From NCBI GenBank assembly GCA_019639135.1, contig JAHBSL010000010.1, positions 1-64,000 of the forward strand: 64,000 nucleotides of DNA, read 5' to 3'. Below the pieces are notes generated by a model. It was not told the DNA's origin, searched no databases, and was given only the letters and a program-made list of their open reading frames with translations. This document shows, piece after piece, positions 42,080 to 50,448 of this stretch (position 1 is the stretch's first letter; each line of letters opens with the position of its first letter). Origin of the DNA: Acidobacteriota bacterium (GTDB lineage: Bacteria > Acidobacteriota > Blastocatellia > Pyrinomonadales > Pyrinomonadaceae). The position numbers and the translations under genes are program-made.

Positions 42080-42247
42080 ATGTTTGGAGCAGCAGATTAC
42101 GACCAATTGGTAACAATGCTCGACGAGTTGATCGATCAGGTCGGCGAGGACGAATCGCATCCGCTTGCTTCGATGATGGATGTTTTGTCGGCTCTGATCG
42201 AGAACTATGAGAACGCAAATGTTCCGGAGTTAGCTTTGAAAGGCTGA
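42080..42247 (+). CDS. Small acidic protein, HigA N-terminus-like
   Basis: 55 residues (MFGAADYDQLVTMLDELIDQ...SALIENYENANVPELALKG), strongly acidic and helical. It resembles the N-terminal helical arm of COG5499 HigA antitoxins, but the DNA-binding half is missing. It may be a free-standing partner or a truncated antitoxin. It lies 14 bp past the XRE gene and 10 bp before the next, in an apparent operon. Confidence 0.6.
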   Translation: MFGAADYDQLVTMLDELIDQVGEDESHPLASMMDVLSALIENYENANVPELALKG

Positions 42248-42257
42248 GGCGATAAAA

Positions 42258-42500
42258 ATGGGCGAAAGAAAGATAGAGCGGAAGATGGTAAATACTGCCG
42301 AAGATGAACTCACCAGCTTGTTACGACAATCTCGTCGCGCAAGAGGGGTGAAGCAAAAGGAACTCGCAAACAGGGCTGGTATAAGTCAAGCAAGTATTTC
42401 GAAGGTTGAAAACGATCCAACGGACGCCAGTTATTCGACTTTGCGAAAGATCGTCGAAACCGGGCTCGGTGGTGAGTTGGAATTGGCCATCAAATTATGA
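42258..42500 (+). CDS. Second XRE-family regulator (orphan antitoxin-like)
   Basis: 80 residues (or 71 if ATG 42285 is used). The HTH is RGVKQKELANRAGISQASISKVEND. The tail TLRKIVETGLGGELELAIKL matches the antitoxin at 41766 with one insertion. No RelE-type toxin adjoins it. Its stop overlaps the next gene by ATGA. Confidence 0.85.
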   Translation: MGERKIERKMVNTAEDELTSLLRQSRRARGVKQKELANRAGISQASISKVENDPTDASYSTLRKIVETGLGGELELAIKL

Positions 42501-42721
42501 GCGATGAAGAGTTCTACGAGGATTTTAGCGGCTGGTCGATCTCAGATGAAGACCTTGAACGCCGATTGGAAGTCGCTCGGAGAACATCCGATGTGGAGTT
42601 GAGAAGAATTATAAAGCAGAGCCAGTACTTTAGATTCCTTGTTCGCAACTTGCTGGCCTTGCATGATCGGGAAGAGGATACGCGAGAAATTATCGAGCTT
42701 ATGCGAAGGGCTGCAAAGTGA
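42497..42721 (+). CDS. Small helical protein of unknown function
   Basis: 74 residues, mostly charged helix (ISDEDLERRLEVARRTSDVELRRIIKQ...LLALHDREEDTREIIELMRRAAK). Coupled by ATGA overlap to the orphan XRE gene, which suggests a two-gene module. It ends 5 bp before the truncated hppD copy. No family is recognised. Confidence 0.65.
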   Translation: MSDEEFYEDFSGWSISDEDLERRLEVARRTSDVELRRIIKQSQYFRFLVRNLLALHDREEDTREIIELMRRAAK

Positions 42722-42726
42722 CAGTT

Positions 42727-42838
42727 ATGACAGACACGAAAAATCCATTAGGACTAAAGAAGATACACCACGTTGAGTTTTGCGTTGGGAATGCGAAGCA
42801 GGCGGAGTTTAATTATCGCAAGGTGTTCTGGCTCTGAT
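42727..42838 (+). pseudogene. Remnant: first ~34 codons of hppD
   Basis: Starts [20 protein letters not shown]...RKVFWL and then stops. The intact hppD at 43609 starts [20 protein letters not shown]. By eye 92 of the first 102 nucleotides match. Homology begins at the ATG and does not extend upstream. Changes include Y19C and Y29N, so the copy has drifted. A nucleotidyltransferase/small-protein pair lies between it and the intact gene. Confidence 0.92.
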
Positions 42839-42850
42839 GACCTGAAACAG

Positions 42851-43396
42851 ATGGAGAATTCGCTGCCATCAACTAAAATTGGTGAGATCCTGTCAGTTTT
42901 AGACGAAATGAGGCAGGCCGGGATCGTCGATAAGTATGCGATCGGCGGGGCATTTGCCGCAGTCCTTCACAACGAACCAATATCGACTATAGATCTCGAT
43001 ATTTTCTTTCTCTTCAAAGAAAAGCATTCTTCGTTGGTTCTCTCGTTGGACTCGATATATGAGTTTGCCCGTAGTCGCGGGTTTTCGTTCGATCATGAGT
43101 TTGTAAATATCCACGGCTGGTTGGTCCAATTCGTTGAGGCTAGCCACAGCAAACTTTGGAGCGAAGCAATTGAAAATGCTGTAGTTCTTTCTATCGATAG
43201 CCGCGAGGCGTTTGTGATCGACAAGGAACATCTCGTCGCTATGTGGCTTTTCGCCGGGCGGGCAAAGGACTATCAGAAGATTGCGATGTTCGTGGATGCA
43301 GGCATTCTCGATGACGAGAGACTTACAAATATTCTGGCGAGACATGAATTGCTGGTAAAATGGGAATCAGAGAAGTGGAGGTTTACAAATGGATAG
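42851..43396 (+). CDS. Nucleotidyltransferase-fold protein (AbiEii/MNT-like toxin candidate)
   Basis: 181 residues from MENSLPSTKIGEIL. The nucleotidyltransferase signature is YAIGGAFAAVLHNEPISTIDLDIFF (in part): G-G-[x]n-D-x-D with Asp at the usual spacing. The C-terminal KDYQKIAMFVDAGILDDERL...LARHELLVKW segment is found in AbiEii-type toxins. It overlaps the 68-residue gene by 8 bp. It is probably one half of a type IV-like or MNT-type TA module (inference). An upstream start at 42773 would run through the hppD remnant and is rejected. Confidence 0.75.
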   Translation: MENSLPSTKIGEILSVLDEMRQAGIVDKYAIGGAFAAVLHNEPISTIDLDIFFLFKEKHSSLVLSLDSIYEFARSRGFSFDHEFVNIHGWLVQFVEASHSKLWSEAIENAVVLSIDSREAFVIDKEHLVAMWLFAGRAKDYQKIAMFVDAGILDDERLTNILARHELLVKWESEKWRFTNG

Positions 43397-43595
43397 CGAT
43401 AGCGAGATCGCAGAACTGACCAAACGCAAAGAGATATCGCGATCCTTTCTGAGGTCCCTATCACCAGAGGCCAAGATCGTCCGGCTTATGAATTTGCAGG
43501 AACAGTATTACGAAATGCTGGCAGTTCGAGAGGCGAACGGTGGTAAGCCGATTCCAGCAAAATGGAAGAAATGGCATGCGGCACGGCATCCTTAA
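43389..43595 (+). CDS. Small partner of the nucleotidyltransferase protein
   Basis: 68 residues, helical and charged (SEIAELTKRKEISRSFLRSLSPEAKIVRLMNLQEQYYEML). It ends basic with Trp (PAKWKKWHAARHP). Coupled to the upstream gene by an 8-bp overlap. Small proteins of this shape commonly accompany AbiEii-like nucleotidyltransferases. Whether it is antitoxin or cofactor is unknown. Confidence 0.65.
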   Translation: MDSDSEIAELTKRKEISRSFLRSLSPEAKIVRLMNLQEQYYEMLAVREANGGKPIPAKWKKWHAARHP

Positions 43596-43608
43596 TTGAA
43601 AGGCTTTT

Positions 43609-44802
43609 ATGACAGATACAAAAAATCCACTTGGATTAAAGAAAATACATCACGTTGAGTTTTACGTTGGGAATGCGAAGCAGGCGGAGTTTTATTATCG
43701 CAAGGCGTTCGGGTTTTCGCGGGCGGCCTATCGCGGGCTTGAGACGGGCGACCGCGAGGTGACGAGCTATGTGCTCAGGCAGAACCGCGTCAATTTTGTG
43801 CTGACGACTCCGCTCGTGCCCGAGCATCCGGCCGCCGAGCACATCAAGCAGCACGGCGACGGCGTCCGCGATATTGCCTTCCAGGTCGAAGATGCCGACC
43901 ACGCCTATAACGAAGCCGTAAAACGCGGGGCGAAGGGCGTCACCGAACCCCGCGACCTGACCGATGCGAACGGCACGGTCCGCCACGCGGCGATCGCGAC
44001 CTATGGCGACACGATCCATTCGTTTTATTCGTATCAGGCATCTACCACCCCGTCAGCCGAAACGGCTGCCACCCCTCCTATTCAAGGAGGGGAGTCTGGT
44101 GCCGCGACCGCCGCACAGCAAGAGCGCGTTTATGCTTATTCAGGTGCGTTTCTGCCGGGCTTTACCGAGCAGCTCGTCCCCGGCGAAGAGGTCGGCATTC
44201 AGCTCGTTGATCACATCGTCGGCAATGTCGAGCTCGGTAAGATGAACTACTGGTGCGATTTTTACCGCGACGTGATGGGCTTTGAGCGCTACATAACCTT
44301 TGACGACAAGGACATTTCGACCGAGTATTCGGCGCTGATGTCGATCGTGATGAGCGACGGCGGCCACAACATCAAGTTCCCGATAAACGAGCCGGCCGAG
44401 GGCAAGGGCGGCAAATCGCAGATACAGGAGTACATCGATTTTTATCGCTCGGCCGGTGCCCAGCACATCGCCCTGCTCTGCAAGGACATTTTGCACACCG
44501 TTGCCAAGCTGCAGGAGAACGGAATAGAGTTTCTTCGCGTGCCCGACACCTATTACGAGGAAGTGCTAGACCGCGTCGGTCCGATCGATGAGGACATCAA
44601 GGACCTGCATCGCCTCGGCATCCTAGTTGACCGCGACGACGAAGGCTATCTGCTCCAAATCTTCACCAAGCCGGTCGAGGACCGCCCGACCGTCTTCTAC
44701 GAGATACTCCAGCGAAAAGGCTGCAAAGGCTTCGGCAAGGGAAACTTTAAGGCACTATTCGTCTCGATCGAGGAAGAGCAGAGAAGGCGGGGAAATCTTT
44801 AA
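43609..44802 (+). CDS. hppD: 4-Hydroxyphenylpyruvate dioxygenase
   Basis: 397 residues with two VOC domains. Iron ligands in the C-terminal domain are H202 (LVDHIVGN), H290 (GAQHIALL) and E369 (VFYEIL). It converts 4-hydroxyphenylpyruvate to homogentisate. Residues ~145-163 ([19 protein letters not shown]) are encoded by an in-frame copy of a palindromic repeat placed in the linker between the two domains. A diverged copy of the first ~34 codons lies upstream at 42727. The gene lies between phhA and hmgA. Confidence 0.95.
   Translation: MTDTKNPLGLKKIHHVEFYVGNAKQAEFYYRKAFGFSRAAYRGLETGDREVTSYVLRQNRVNFVLTTPLVPEHPAAEHIKQHGDGVRDIAFQVEDADHAYNEAVKRGAKGVTEPRDLTDANGTVRHAAIATYGDTIHSFYSYQASTTPSAETAATPPIQGGESGAATAAQQERVYAYSGAFLPGFTEQLVPGEEVGIQLVDHIVGNVELGKMNYWCDFYRDVMGFERYITFDDKDISTEYSALMSIVMSDGGHNIKFPINEPAEGKGGKSQIQEYIDFYRSAGAQHIALLCKDILHTVAKLQENGIEFLRVPDTYYEEVLDRVGPIDEDIKDLHRLGILVDRDDEGYLLQIFTKPVEDRPTVFYEILQRKGCKGFGKGNFKALFVSIEEEQRRRGNL
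44042..44094 (+). repeat. Palindromic repeat inserted in frame in hppD
   Basis: CTACCACCCCGTCAG-CCG-AAA-CGG-CTGCCACCCCTCC-TATTCA-AGGAGGGGAG. It is the same element as at 38880 and 62427-62648. Its reading frame is open and codes for the interdomain linker. Confidence 0.95.
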
Positions 44803-44833
44803 CAGAACGCATAGATGGCGGAATATTTGAACT

Positions 44834-45111
44834 GTGCTCTTTGACTGGGACAAAAATAAAGCGGTCACTAATCTCAAGAAACACAAAGTTTCATTTGAGG
44901 AGGCGGCCACGTTTTTGGTGATCCGCTTTCAGACACTTATGACGACCCTGACAATTCGTTAGACGAGGTTCGTTTTCTTATTATTGGGCACTCGGAGAAA
45001 GGACGGCTTCTGTTTGTTTCGCACACTGATGACGGGGAGACGATTCGGATCATCAGTGCCAGAGAACCGACACGCGTGGAACGTGAATCGTATGAAAAAG
45101 AACAAAGGTAA
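44834..45111 (+). pseudogene. brnT: brnT toxin gene with single-base frameshift
   Basis: It begins VLFDWDKNKAVTNLKKHKVS-FEEAAT in one frame. After about 44910 it continues in the next frame as FGDPLSDTYDDPDNSLDEVR...RIISAREPTRVERESYEKEQR-stop. Together these make a full BrnT toxin of about 92 residues. Restoring one G in ACG-TTTTTGG would join the frames (T-V-F-G-D). BrnT is a RelE-fold ribonuclease. A sequencing error cannot be excluded. Confidence 0.85.
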
Positions 45112-45321
45112 AAATAATGGCGATGAGATGCGGCCCGAATACGATCTTTCGCAGCTAAAGGCCGAGTTCGCGGAAAATATGTCGAACGGTATAATTCGGG
45201 CACAAATTTGGTCAAGCTTGAATCTGACGTACAGGCGGCATTCCCGGATTCGGGGTCGGTTAACGATGCGTTGCGGATGTTGCTGAAAGTCGCCCGCCGG
45301 CAAACACAAGGGCAGCTTTAA
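45092..45321 (+). pseudogene. brnA: brnA antitoxin gene with single-base frameshift
   Basis: It starts MKKNKGKNNGDEMRPEYDLS-QLK and, after a shift near 45160, continues as VRGKYVERYNSGTNLVKLES...LLKVARRQTQGQL. This is the BrnA pattern (RPEYDLSQLKGGVRGKY). One lost base in AAAGGCCGAG explains it. It overlaps the brnT end by 20 bp. Both partners are broken, which is typical of a decaying pair. Confidence 0.85.
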
Positions 45322-45355
45322 TTTTCGACTCTATGATTTGGCGAAGGTGTCAGTA

Positions 45356-45375
45356 GCCCGACCGTTAGGGAGGGC
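45356..45375 (-). repeat. REP element next to the RAYT remnant
   Basis: Minus strand GCCCTCCCTAACGGTCGGGC followed by TACTGACACC. It shares the GCCC...CGGGC-T-CTG form of the array at 31-383. It lies 11 bp before the transposase remnant, the normal place for a REP bound by its own RAYT. Confidence 0.75.
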
Positions 45376-45386
45376 GCAACTTAATA

Positions 45387-45551
45387 GTGAAGCGCGATCA
45401 TACTGATTATCAGGACCGTTCCACGCCGCTTGCGTATCTGATCACCATTCGAACCTACGGCACTTGGCTTCACGAGGACGACCGTGGCTCGATGGACCGC
45501 CGGGAATATAACATTTTCGGCGCCGCTAGGGTCGATCCAAGACTTGGGTGA
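45387..45551 (+). pseudogene. 5' remnant of a REP-associated tyrosine (IS200-like) transposase
   Basis: 54 codons from a GTG start: VKRDHTDYQDRSTPLAYLIT then IRTYGTWLHEDDRGSMDRRE. This is the conserved start of RAYT/Y1 transposases (YLITFRTYGTWLHGD...). It breaks off by a stop at 45549, before the HUH motif and catalytic Tyr, so it is inactive. The REP at 45356 is its expected target. Confidence 0.8.
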
Positions 45552-45650
45552 AGCCACCTTGTAGCCCTATTTGTTTTTTTCGAGAATGAATGGCAAAGAT
45601 TTGGGAACTTTTGATCATTGTAAAATAGAGAGTTTGTTACACCCTTTTCA

Positions 45651-46241
45651 ATGACCGTAAAGATCGCGCTATTGATAGTCTTCTCGTTGTTCGGTCTTTT
45701 ACTTGTCAATCGATATGTGTTTAGTTGGATAGGACTCTTTCTGAATTTAGTCCCCAACCCCACAGAGCCGATTCTTGAAATAAAGACGATCAGCGTTCGT
45801 CAACCAAACGGAGGTGCCAAAAGGCTAAGTTTTGTTGTCAACCTACCCGAACTCCGAACCGCTTTCGGGGCACGATCGGAATACGAGATCATATACCACA
45901 GTGGGCACGTAACGGTGTATGACGGAGTGCTCACTCTTTACCGTAAGTTTGGAAGAGTATGGTATTTCGTCAGTTTTGATACGCGTTCAAAGTACGACCT
46001 AGCCGCTAAGGAAACCAAATTGGTTACCGAGATGAAGGTAGGTACCGGAACACCGTTGCATTTGTGGAGAAGGGGAGAGTTATCGGTAAAAGGTGAACGT
46101 CCTTTCGTGCCCAGCTTTATAATCATGCGAAGGATCAATCGCATGATTCAAGACATGCCGCTCACAAGAGGACAAAAGTCAGAAATTAGGTCGTGCATAA
46201 AAATGGGCTACGAAACCGGCATTAATCTGACATTTTTTTGA
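45651..46241 (+). CDS. Membrane-anchored protein of unknown function
   Basis: 196 residues. An N-terminal membrane helix (ALLIVFSLFGLLLVNRYVFSW in part) is followed by a mixed alpha/beta domain (RLSFVVNLPELRTAFGARSE, HSGHVTVYDGVLTLYRKFGR). It is lower in GC than its neighbours and flanked by decayed mobile DNA, consistent with recent arrival. No family is recognised. Confidence 0.65.
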   Translation: MTVKIALLIVFSLFGLLLVNRYVFSWIGLFLNLVPNPTEPILEIKTISVRQPNGGAKRLSFVVNLPELRTAFGARSEYEIIYHSGHVTVYDGVLTLYRKFGRVWYFVSFDTRSKYDLAAKETKLVTEMKVGTGTPLHLWRRGELSVKGERPFVPSFIIMRRINRMIQDMPLTRGQKSEIRSCIKMGYETGINLTFF

Positions 46242-46283
46242 TCAGAAGTATCTTTTGATTGAATCGACCAATACAAGTATCGA

Positions 46284-46721
46284 ATGATTTATTACGAACG
46301 AAGTACCTTAGCAACCTTGAAGGAACTTCTAGCGGTGTTTGCCGGGGCGTTTGAGGACCATGAGTCTTATCAATCGGCGATACCTTCGGATGGGTACTTG
46401 AGCAAGCTACTCGCCCGGGAGGATTTTATTCCACTGGTGGCGGTCGCTGATGGAAAAGTGGTCGGCGGATTGGCGGCGTATGTGCTGCACAAGTTTGAGC
46501 AGGAGCGGTCGGAGATCTACATTTACGACCTCGCGGTTCTCGAAGAGTATCGACGCCAACACATCGCGACCAGGCTGATAAACAAGCTCCGCGAGATCGC
46601 CCGCGAGCGTGGTGCATGGGTCATCTATGTTCAGGCCGACCACGGCGACGACCCGGCGATCAATCTTTACGAATCGCTCGGCACCCGCGAGGACGTGCTC
46701 CACTTCGACATCGAACCGTGA
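46284..46721 (+). CDS. AAC(3)-I family aminoglycoside N-acetyltransferase-like GNAT
   Basis: 145 residues. It follows the AAC(3)-I pattern closely: LLAREDFIPLVAVADGKVVG, YVLHKFEQERSEIYIYDLAV, EYRRQHIATRLI (acetyl-CoA site), and VYVQADHGDDPAINLYESLG followed by TREDVLHFDI. Close family members acetylate the 3-amino group of aminoglycosides. Environmental versions may have other substrates, so resistance is not claimed. The stop overlaps the next GNAT gene by GTGA. Confidence 0.85.
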   Translation: MIYYERSTLATLKELLAVFAGAFEDHESYQSAIPSDGYLSKLLAREDFIPLVAVADGKVVGGLAAYVLHKFEQERSEIYIYDLAVLEEYRRQHIATRLINKLREIARERGAWVIYVQADHGDDPAINLYESLGTREDVLHFDIEP

Positions 46722-47173
46722 ATACCAGCGACCTGACATTCCGTGATTTTCAGCCGGCCGATATCGAAAAGGTCACCGCACTTCTGCGCTCGAACATCCC
46801 GAAATATTTCGTCCCTGCCGAGGAGCAGGAACTTCGCGACTATTTGGCCGAGCACCCCGAGGACTATTGGCTGCTCGAACACGAAGGCGAAACTGTCGCG
46901 GCCGGCGGCGTTGCACTTAATGGCGATGGCTCGGTCGGGCTCTGTTGGGGAATGGTCCGCAACGACCTGATCGGCACTGGGCTTGGCAAGCGGTTGACGC
47001 TTTTTCGCATCGAAAAGGCCCGCGAGAAATGGGGCGACCGGCCCTTCATGATCAGCACTTCGCACCACACCGAGGGCTTCTACCGGAAATTCGGCTTCGA
47101 AACCATCGAACGCATCCCCGACGGCTTCGGCTTGGGCATCGACAAATGTAAAATGATGCTTACAGCAGATTAG
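46718..47173 (+). CDS. GNAT family N-acetyltransferase
   Basis: 151 residues from a GTG start (V/MNTSDLTFRDFQPADIEKV). The acetyl-CoA site is LIGTGLGKRLTLFRIEKA (G-x-G-L-G-K). It ends with FYRKFGFETIERIPDGFGLG. Coupled to the AAC(3)-I-like gene by a 4-bp overlap. The substrate is unknown. Confidence 0.85.
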   Translation: MNTSDLTFRDFQPADIEKVTALLRSNIPKYFVPAEEQELRDYLAEHPEDYWLLEHEGETVAAGGVALNGDGSVGLCWGMVRNDLIGTGLGKRLTLFRIEKAREKWGDRPFMISTSHHTEGFYRKFGFETIERIPDGFGLGIDKCKMMLTAD

Positions 47174-47178
47174 ATTTT

Positions 47179-47865
47179 ATGATTCAACACTTTCGTCCTT
47201 CCAGACTCATCTTGATAACGTTCTGTCTTGGCGGGGTGTTTTCATCCATTTACGGTCAAGAGATTCGTGATCAAAAGGAGGCGGAGCGAATCTATCGGGA
47301 GTCGTTGGAACAAAGCAAATACAACAAGCTGTACTTCGACGAGGCGGATCGATGTCGGCAACTCAATCGCGAACAGAAGCATCAAGAAGCGATTCTCTCT
47401 TGCCGGCGATCGATCGCTTACGCTGAGAAGTTACCAGCAGGTCAGGTCTTGGAACGACAGGCCGGATATATTCAGGTAGGGATAGCTTTTCTTAGACAAA
47501 GGCGGCCCAAAGAAGCATTAAACTATTTCGAGAAGGGAATAGTGATCGGCAGATCAGTCCTTGGTGAGAGTGATGTTGAGACCGGAGAGATCTATTTTCT
47601 GATCGGCCAGGCCCACCATATAGATGGAAATACGGCAAAGGCAAGCGATTTCTATGATAGGGCTGAGAGGACAATCCGAGCTGCATATGACGAGATGGGT
47701 GAGGATGGGGAAGAGTTGCGGGAACGATATCCCCGTATCATCTGGCACATTCTTCAAGCCCATTTGATACTGCTGGAAGAAGCCGACGAGGAAGAGAAGA
47801 TGACTGCCTTAAGAAAGCGACTTCATGAGTTTGAACTAGCATTTCAAAAATACTTGAAAAAGTAG
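47179..47865 (+). CDS. Secreted TPR-type protein
   Basis: 228 residues. A signal segment (1-28, [13 protein letters not shown]) is followed by three or so tetratricopeptide-like helical pairs ([38 protein letters not shown]). Acidic C-terminal helices follow. It is probably a periplasmic or lipoprotein-like scaffold. It lies 5 bp after a GNAT gene and 7 bp before hmgA. Confidence 0.65.
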   Translation: MIQHFRPSRLILITFCLGGVFSSIYGQEIRDQKEAERIYRESLEQSKYNKLYFDEADRCRQLNREQKHQEAILSCRRSIAYAEKLPAGQVLERQAGYIQVGIAFLRQRRPKEALNYFEKGIVIGRSVLGESDVETGEIYFLIGQAHHIDGNTAKASDFYDRAERTIRAAYDEMGEDGEELRERYPRIIWHILQAHLILLEEADEEEKMTALRKRLHEFELAFQKYLKK

Positions 47866-47872
47866 GAATCAA

Positions 47873-49180
47873 ATGGGAATGAATTATCAAACAGGCTTCG
47901 GGAATGAGTTTGCGACCGAAGCGGTTGCCGGAGCATTGCCGGTCGGGCGAAATTCGCCGCAGAAGGCTCCGCTTGGGCTCTATGCCGAGCAGCTTTCGGG
48001 CACGGCTTTCACCGTTCCGCGGAGCGGCAACAAACGGACGTGGACCTACCGCATTCGCCCTTCGGTGATACATAAGCCGTTCGTGCCTTTCGCACCTGCA
48101 GGCAAGCCGGCCGGTGAGTTGTTCCGGTCCTCGCCCTTTGATGAGGTGATCACCGCCCCGAACCAGCTCCGCTGGAACCCGCTGCCCGTCCCGGAGGAAC
48201 CGACCGACTTTGTCGAGGGCATCACGACCATCGCGGGCAATGGCGATCTTTACTCGCAGGCCGGCATCGCCGTCCATATCTACCGCTGTAACCGCGGAAT
48301 GGGCAACCGATATTTCTACAACGCCGATGGCGAAATGCTGATCGTCCCCGAACTCGGCCGCATCGGCATCTTGACCGAACTCGGTGCGATCCAGATCGGT
48401 CCCGGCGAGGTCGCGGTAATTCCTCGTGGTGTAAGATTCAAGGTCGAACTCGCGGATGGCCAGGCTCGCGGCTACATTTGCGAGAATTATGGAGCACAGT
48501 TTCGCCTTCCGGACCTCGGCCCGATCGGGGCAAATGGCCTCGCCAACCCGCGCGACTTTGAAACGCCCGTCGCGTGGTATGAAGACAAGGACGAGCCCTG
48601 CGAGATCGTTCAAAAATTCGGTGGAAATCTGTGGTCGTGTGAGACGGATCATTCACCGCTCGATGTAGTCGCCTGGCACGGCAACTATGCACCCTACAGA
48701 TACGACCTCCGCCGTTTCAATACTATCGGCTCGATCTCGTTCGATCACCCCGACCCGTCGATCTTTACGGTCCTCACAAGCCCGAGCGGAGAAGCGGGCG
48801 TAGCGAACTGCGACTTCGTGATCTTCCCGGACCGCTGGCTGGTCGGCGAGGACACGTTCCGTCCGCCCTGGTACCACCGCAACACGATGAGCGAATATAT
48901 GGGACTCATCTATGGCCAATACGACGCCAAGGAAGAGGGCTTCGTCCCCGGCGGCGGCTCGCTTCACAACCAGATGTCCGCACACGGGCCCGACCTCGAG
49001 GCCTTCGAAAAGGCCTCGAACGCCGAGCTCAAGCCGCAGAAGCTCGCCGGCACCATGGCCTTTATGTTCGAGTCGCGCTACATCATCCGTCCGACCCGCT
49101 TCGCCATGGAATGCCCCGAGCTTCAGCCGGACTACTACGCCGTCTGGCAGGGGCTGAAGAAGAATTTCTCAGGAAAATAA
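47873..49180 (+). CDS. hmgA: Homogentisate 1,2-dioxygenase
   Basis: 435 residues, the family's normal length. Landmarks are [20 protein letters not shown] at the start, [38 protein letters not shown] (iron-binding His), and [13 protein letters not shown] with catalytic His. It cleaves homogentisate to maleylacetoacetate, the step after HppD. It is the last recognisable gene of the catabolic region; maleylacetoacetate isomerase and fumarylacetoacetase are not here. Confidence 0.96.
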   Translation: MGMNYQTGFGNEFATEAVAGALPVGRNSPQKAPLGLYAEQLSGTAFTVPRSGNKRTWTYRIRPSVIHKPFVPFAPAGKPAGELFRSSPFDEVITAPNQLRWNPLPVPEEPTDFVEGITTIAGNGDLYSQAGIAVHIYRCNRGMGNRYFYNADGEMLIVPELGRIGILTELGAIQIGPGEVAVIPRGVRFKVELADGQARGYICENYGAQFRLPDLGPIGANGLANPRDFETPVAWYEDKDEPCEIVQKFGGNLWSCETDHSPLDVVAWHGNYAPYRYDLRRFNTIGSISFDHPDPSIFTVLTSPSGEAGVANCDFVIFPDRWLVGEDTFRPPWYHRNTMSEYMGLIYGQYDAKEEGFVPGGGSLHNQMSAHGPDLEAFEKASNAELKPQKLAGTMAFMFESRYIIRPTRFAMECPELQPDYYAVWQGLKKNFSGK

Positions 49181-49600
49181 TGCCGCCGAAGATAAAGATC
49201 AGCAGTTCATCCGTCATCCGTTCGATCCCGACCGAGGTTGGTGTTAAGGCCGCGAAAATAGCGTCCCAGGTGTTGTCGAAACAATAAAACAATTCGCTGA
49301 TGGAAGGGTTGAATCAACGGTTGTTCCCGTGTCGGTTCAGAAAATGATGAAAGAATACGATACACATTTTTACACTATGAGATCGTCGGAGATATCATAT
49401 TAAATGCCGTGACGGAATAATATTTGGGCCGGTTTAATATTCGGAAAGATTCAGGCATTGCGAACCCGGCCACAGTTAAAATCGCCGGAAATCTCCTAAG
49501 AAATACCGAGAAACACGCCGATGACGTCGCCGCGGGCGATCACCACTAACGTAGTTTCTCGTTTCGGAAAATATCAGGACTTAAGCGGCGGAAAATTAGA
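49180..49600 (+). pseudogene. Degenerate coding remnants downstream of hmgA
   Basis: A 35-codon frame ([20 protein letters not shown]...) overlaps the hmgA stop by one base (TAATG). From about 49248 another frame reads SVPGVVETIKQFADGRVEST...SVQKMMKEYDTHFYTMRSSE. A third (about 49470-49549) reads NPATVKIAGNLLRNTEKHAD...AAGDHH. All are open in pieces but interrupted. They look like a decayed gene whose family is not recognised. Confidence 0.4.
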
Positions 49601-49993
49601 ATGACTTTTTACGAGCAACAGATCGGTAAGATACGTGAGCAGTGCTACTCAAACGTGGGACAGATCGCCACCGTCATTCAGGTTCGGCGGTTCATAGACG
49701 ATAACTTCGATAGGGAACTGACCCTTGATGATCTTACGTCTGTTCGCCTTACTTCTAAATTCTATTTGTTGAGACTCTTTAGACGTTATTATGGTCAAAC
49801 ACCTCGGCAGTACCTGATCGAAAAGCGTATTGAGAAGGCCAAGGAACTTTTGCGAAACGGTCGAAGCGTTACCGAAGCATGTTTTGCGGTAGGTTACGAA
49901 ACTCCGAGTTCGTTCGCGACGTTGTTTCGCCGGAGATCCGGGGTAACGCCTTCGGAATTTCGACGAAGAGCAATTTTCGCAAAGCTCGGCTAA
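49601..49993 (+). CDS. AraC-family transcriptional regulator
   Basis: 130 residues, essentially the AraC DNA-binding domain alone: two HTH motifs, ELTLDDLTSVRLTSKFYLLR and SVTEACFAVGYETPSSFATL, the latter followed by FRRRSGVTPSEFR. The ligand-binding half is missing, as in small SoxS-type regulators. It lies 59 bp before the VOC gene, which it probably controls. Confidence 0.9.
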   Translation: MTFYEQQIGKIREQCYSNVGQIATVIQVRRFIDDNFDRELTLDDLTSVRLTSKFYLLRLFRRYYGQTPRQYLIEKRIEKAKELLRNGRSVTEACFAVGYETPSSFATLFRRRSGVTPSEFRRRAIFAKLG

Positions 49994-50052
49994 ATCCTTT
50001 TTTGATAGGCTTTGTTTCGTTGTACGAAGCTTAAAATAAAAAAGGAGAAATC

Positions 50053-50448
50053 ATGAAAGTTCGAGTGATCAGCATACCGGTTCTGAACCAGGAAACAGCG
50101 CTTCAGTTCTATACCGAGAAACTACGGTTCGTTAAGAAGATCGACGTCCCATTGGGTGGCGAGAATCGTTGGCTGACCGTTGTAAGCGAAGAAGATCAGG
50201 ACGGGCCGGAGGTTTTGTTGGAGCCTTCGCCGTTACATTTTGAACCCGCAAAGGTTTACCAAAAGGCTTTGTTTGAGGCCGGCATTCCCTATACACAATT
50301 CGATTGCGAAAATGTTCAGGAAGAGTACGAACGGCTTCAGAGTTTGGGTGTCGAGTTCAGTGTAGCTCCAACCGAGATGGGAACCGTCAGGATCGCGGTC
50401 TTCAATGACACTTGCGGCAATAATATCCAGATCGTGGAAATGCTTTAG
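50053..50448 (+). CDS. VOC family protein (glyoxalase/bleomycin-resistance fold)
   Basis: 131 residues. Two beta-alpha-beta-beta-beta modules are readable: VISIPVLNQETALQFYTEKL and VEFSVAPTEMGTVRIAVFNDTCGNNIQIVEML. AGGAG lies well before the ATG. AraC/VOC pairs are common in stress or resistance loci. The substrate is unknown. A terminator follows at 50625. Confidence 0.88.
   Translation: MKVRVISIPVLNQETALQFYTEKLRFVKKIDVPLGGENRWLTVVSEEDQDGPEVLLEPSPLHFEPAKVYQKALFEAGIPYTQFDCENVQEEYERLQSLGVEFSVAPTEMGTVRIAVFNDTCGNNIQIVEML

Noticed and set aside
46284..46721. Proven aminoglycoside resistance gene
   Set aside because: Family match is good, but environmental members may act on other substrates. 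No mobile resistance context is intact.
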